Part shown: piece by piece, positions 5,709 through 5,753 of the stretch
Layout: every line of letters begins with the position of its first letter
Numbering within the stretch: position 1 is the stretch's first letter
Origin: an uncultured Bacteroidales bacterium
Lineage (GTDB): Bacteria; Bacteroidota; Bacteroidia; Bacteroidales; UBA932
Direction: 5' to 3'
Assembly: GCA_946405485.1 (NCBI GenBank)
Contig: CAMJHJ010000162.1
Span: forward strand, 1-5,753
DNA length: 5,753 nucleotides
Program-made: the position numbers and the translations under genes
Notes under the pieces: generated by a model
The model's database searches: none
Told to the model about the DNA's origin: nothing
Seen by the model: the letters and a program-made list of their open reading frames with translations, nothing else

Positions 5709-5753
5709 TGACTCCAACAGGACTCAAACCTGTAACCTTTTGATCCGTAGTCA
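5709..5753 (-). tRNA. tRNA-Arg(ACG), 3' part only, cut by the window edge; probable attachment site
   Basis: Read on the minus strand, the segment shows the end of the 5' anticodon stem (TGA), the anticodon loop CTACGGA with anticodon ACG (5748-5746), the 3' anticodon stem TCAAA, the variable loop AGGTT, a perfect T-stem ACAGG/CCTGT around TTTGAGT, the 3' acceptor strand TGGAGTC and discriminator A (5709). CCA is not encoded. The D-arm and 5' acceptor strand lie beyond the window. The T-loop has T where C56 is normally invariant, which is noted separately. The 3' end faces the element, as expected for an integration target. Confidence 0.8.

Noticed and set aside
5208..5717. Minus-strand open frame of 169 codons across the transglycosylase and the tRNA junction
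   Set aside because: It crosses the terminator hairpin and lies opposite the SLT catalytic domain. There is no integrase signature (no R..HxxR..Y pattern), so it is not the missing integrase.
1..5753. CRISPR array, toxin-antitoxin pair, defence genes, riboswitch or reverse-transcriptase cassette
   Set aside because: I looked for repeat-spacer periodicity, small paired genes and characteristic motifs on both strands and saw none.

Overview
The window reads as the terminal mobilization module of a Bacteroidota (probably Bacteroidales) integrative element, next to the tRNA gene it appears to have inserted into. Three things suggest Bacteroidota: the mobA-mobB-mobC gene types, a promoter of the form TTTG-N20-TAnnTTTG, and the general lack of strong Shine-Dalgarno sequences. 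The coding sequence is G+C-rich, which would suit a higher-GC genus such as Alistipes, but the genus cannot be fixed from this window.

Layout. Positions 20-283 encode a small OB-fold-like protein. Positions 284-586 hold no intact gene. They contain a short broken reading frame, an AT-rich inverted repeat, a good Bacteroidota-type promoter (417-448) and a structured stretch (about 464-564) that I read as the origin of transfer. Then comes a tight + strand operon of five genes: mobA-type relaxosome accessory protein (587-1009), single-stranded DNA-binding protein (1023-1334), MOBP-like relaxase mobB (1373-2662), VirD4/TraG-type coupling protein mobC (2675-4864), and an exported MltD-like lytic transglycosylase (4854-5621) whose start overlaps the coupling-protein gene. 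After the operon come three imperfect 11-bp tandem repeats (5630-5662), a terminator hairpin (5671-5704) and the 3' part of a minus-strand tRNA-Arg(ACG) that runs off the window edge at 5753.

How the parts work together (inferred from the families). MobA and MobB assemble on oriT and nick it. MobB stays bound to the 5' end of the transferred strand. MobC docks this complex to a type IV secretion channel and powers export. The transglycosylase opens peptidoglycan locally, and the SSB coats single-stranded DNA in donor or recipient. No mating-pair-formation genes and no integrase are visible, so these either lie beyond the left edge or are supplied by another element.

I see no clearly new class of system. 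The main points of interest are the oriT architecture, the ssb gene between mobA and mobB, the transglycosylase fused into the operon, and the repeat/tRNA junction.
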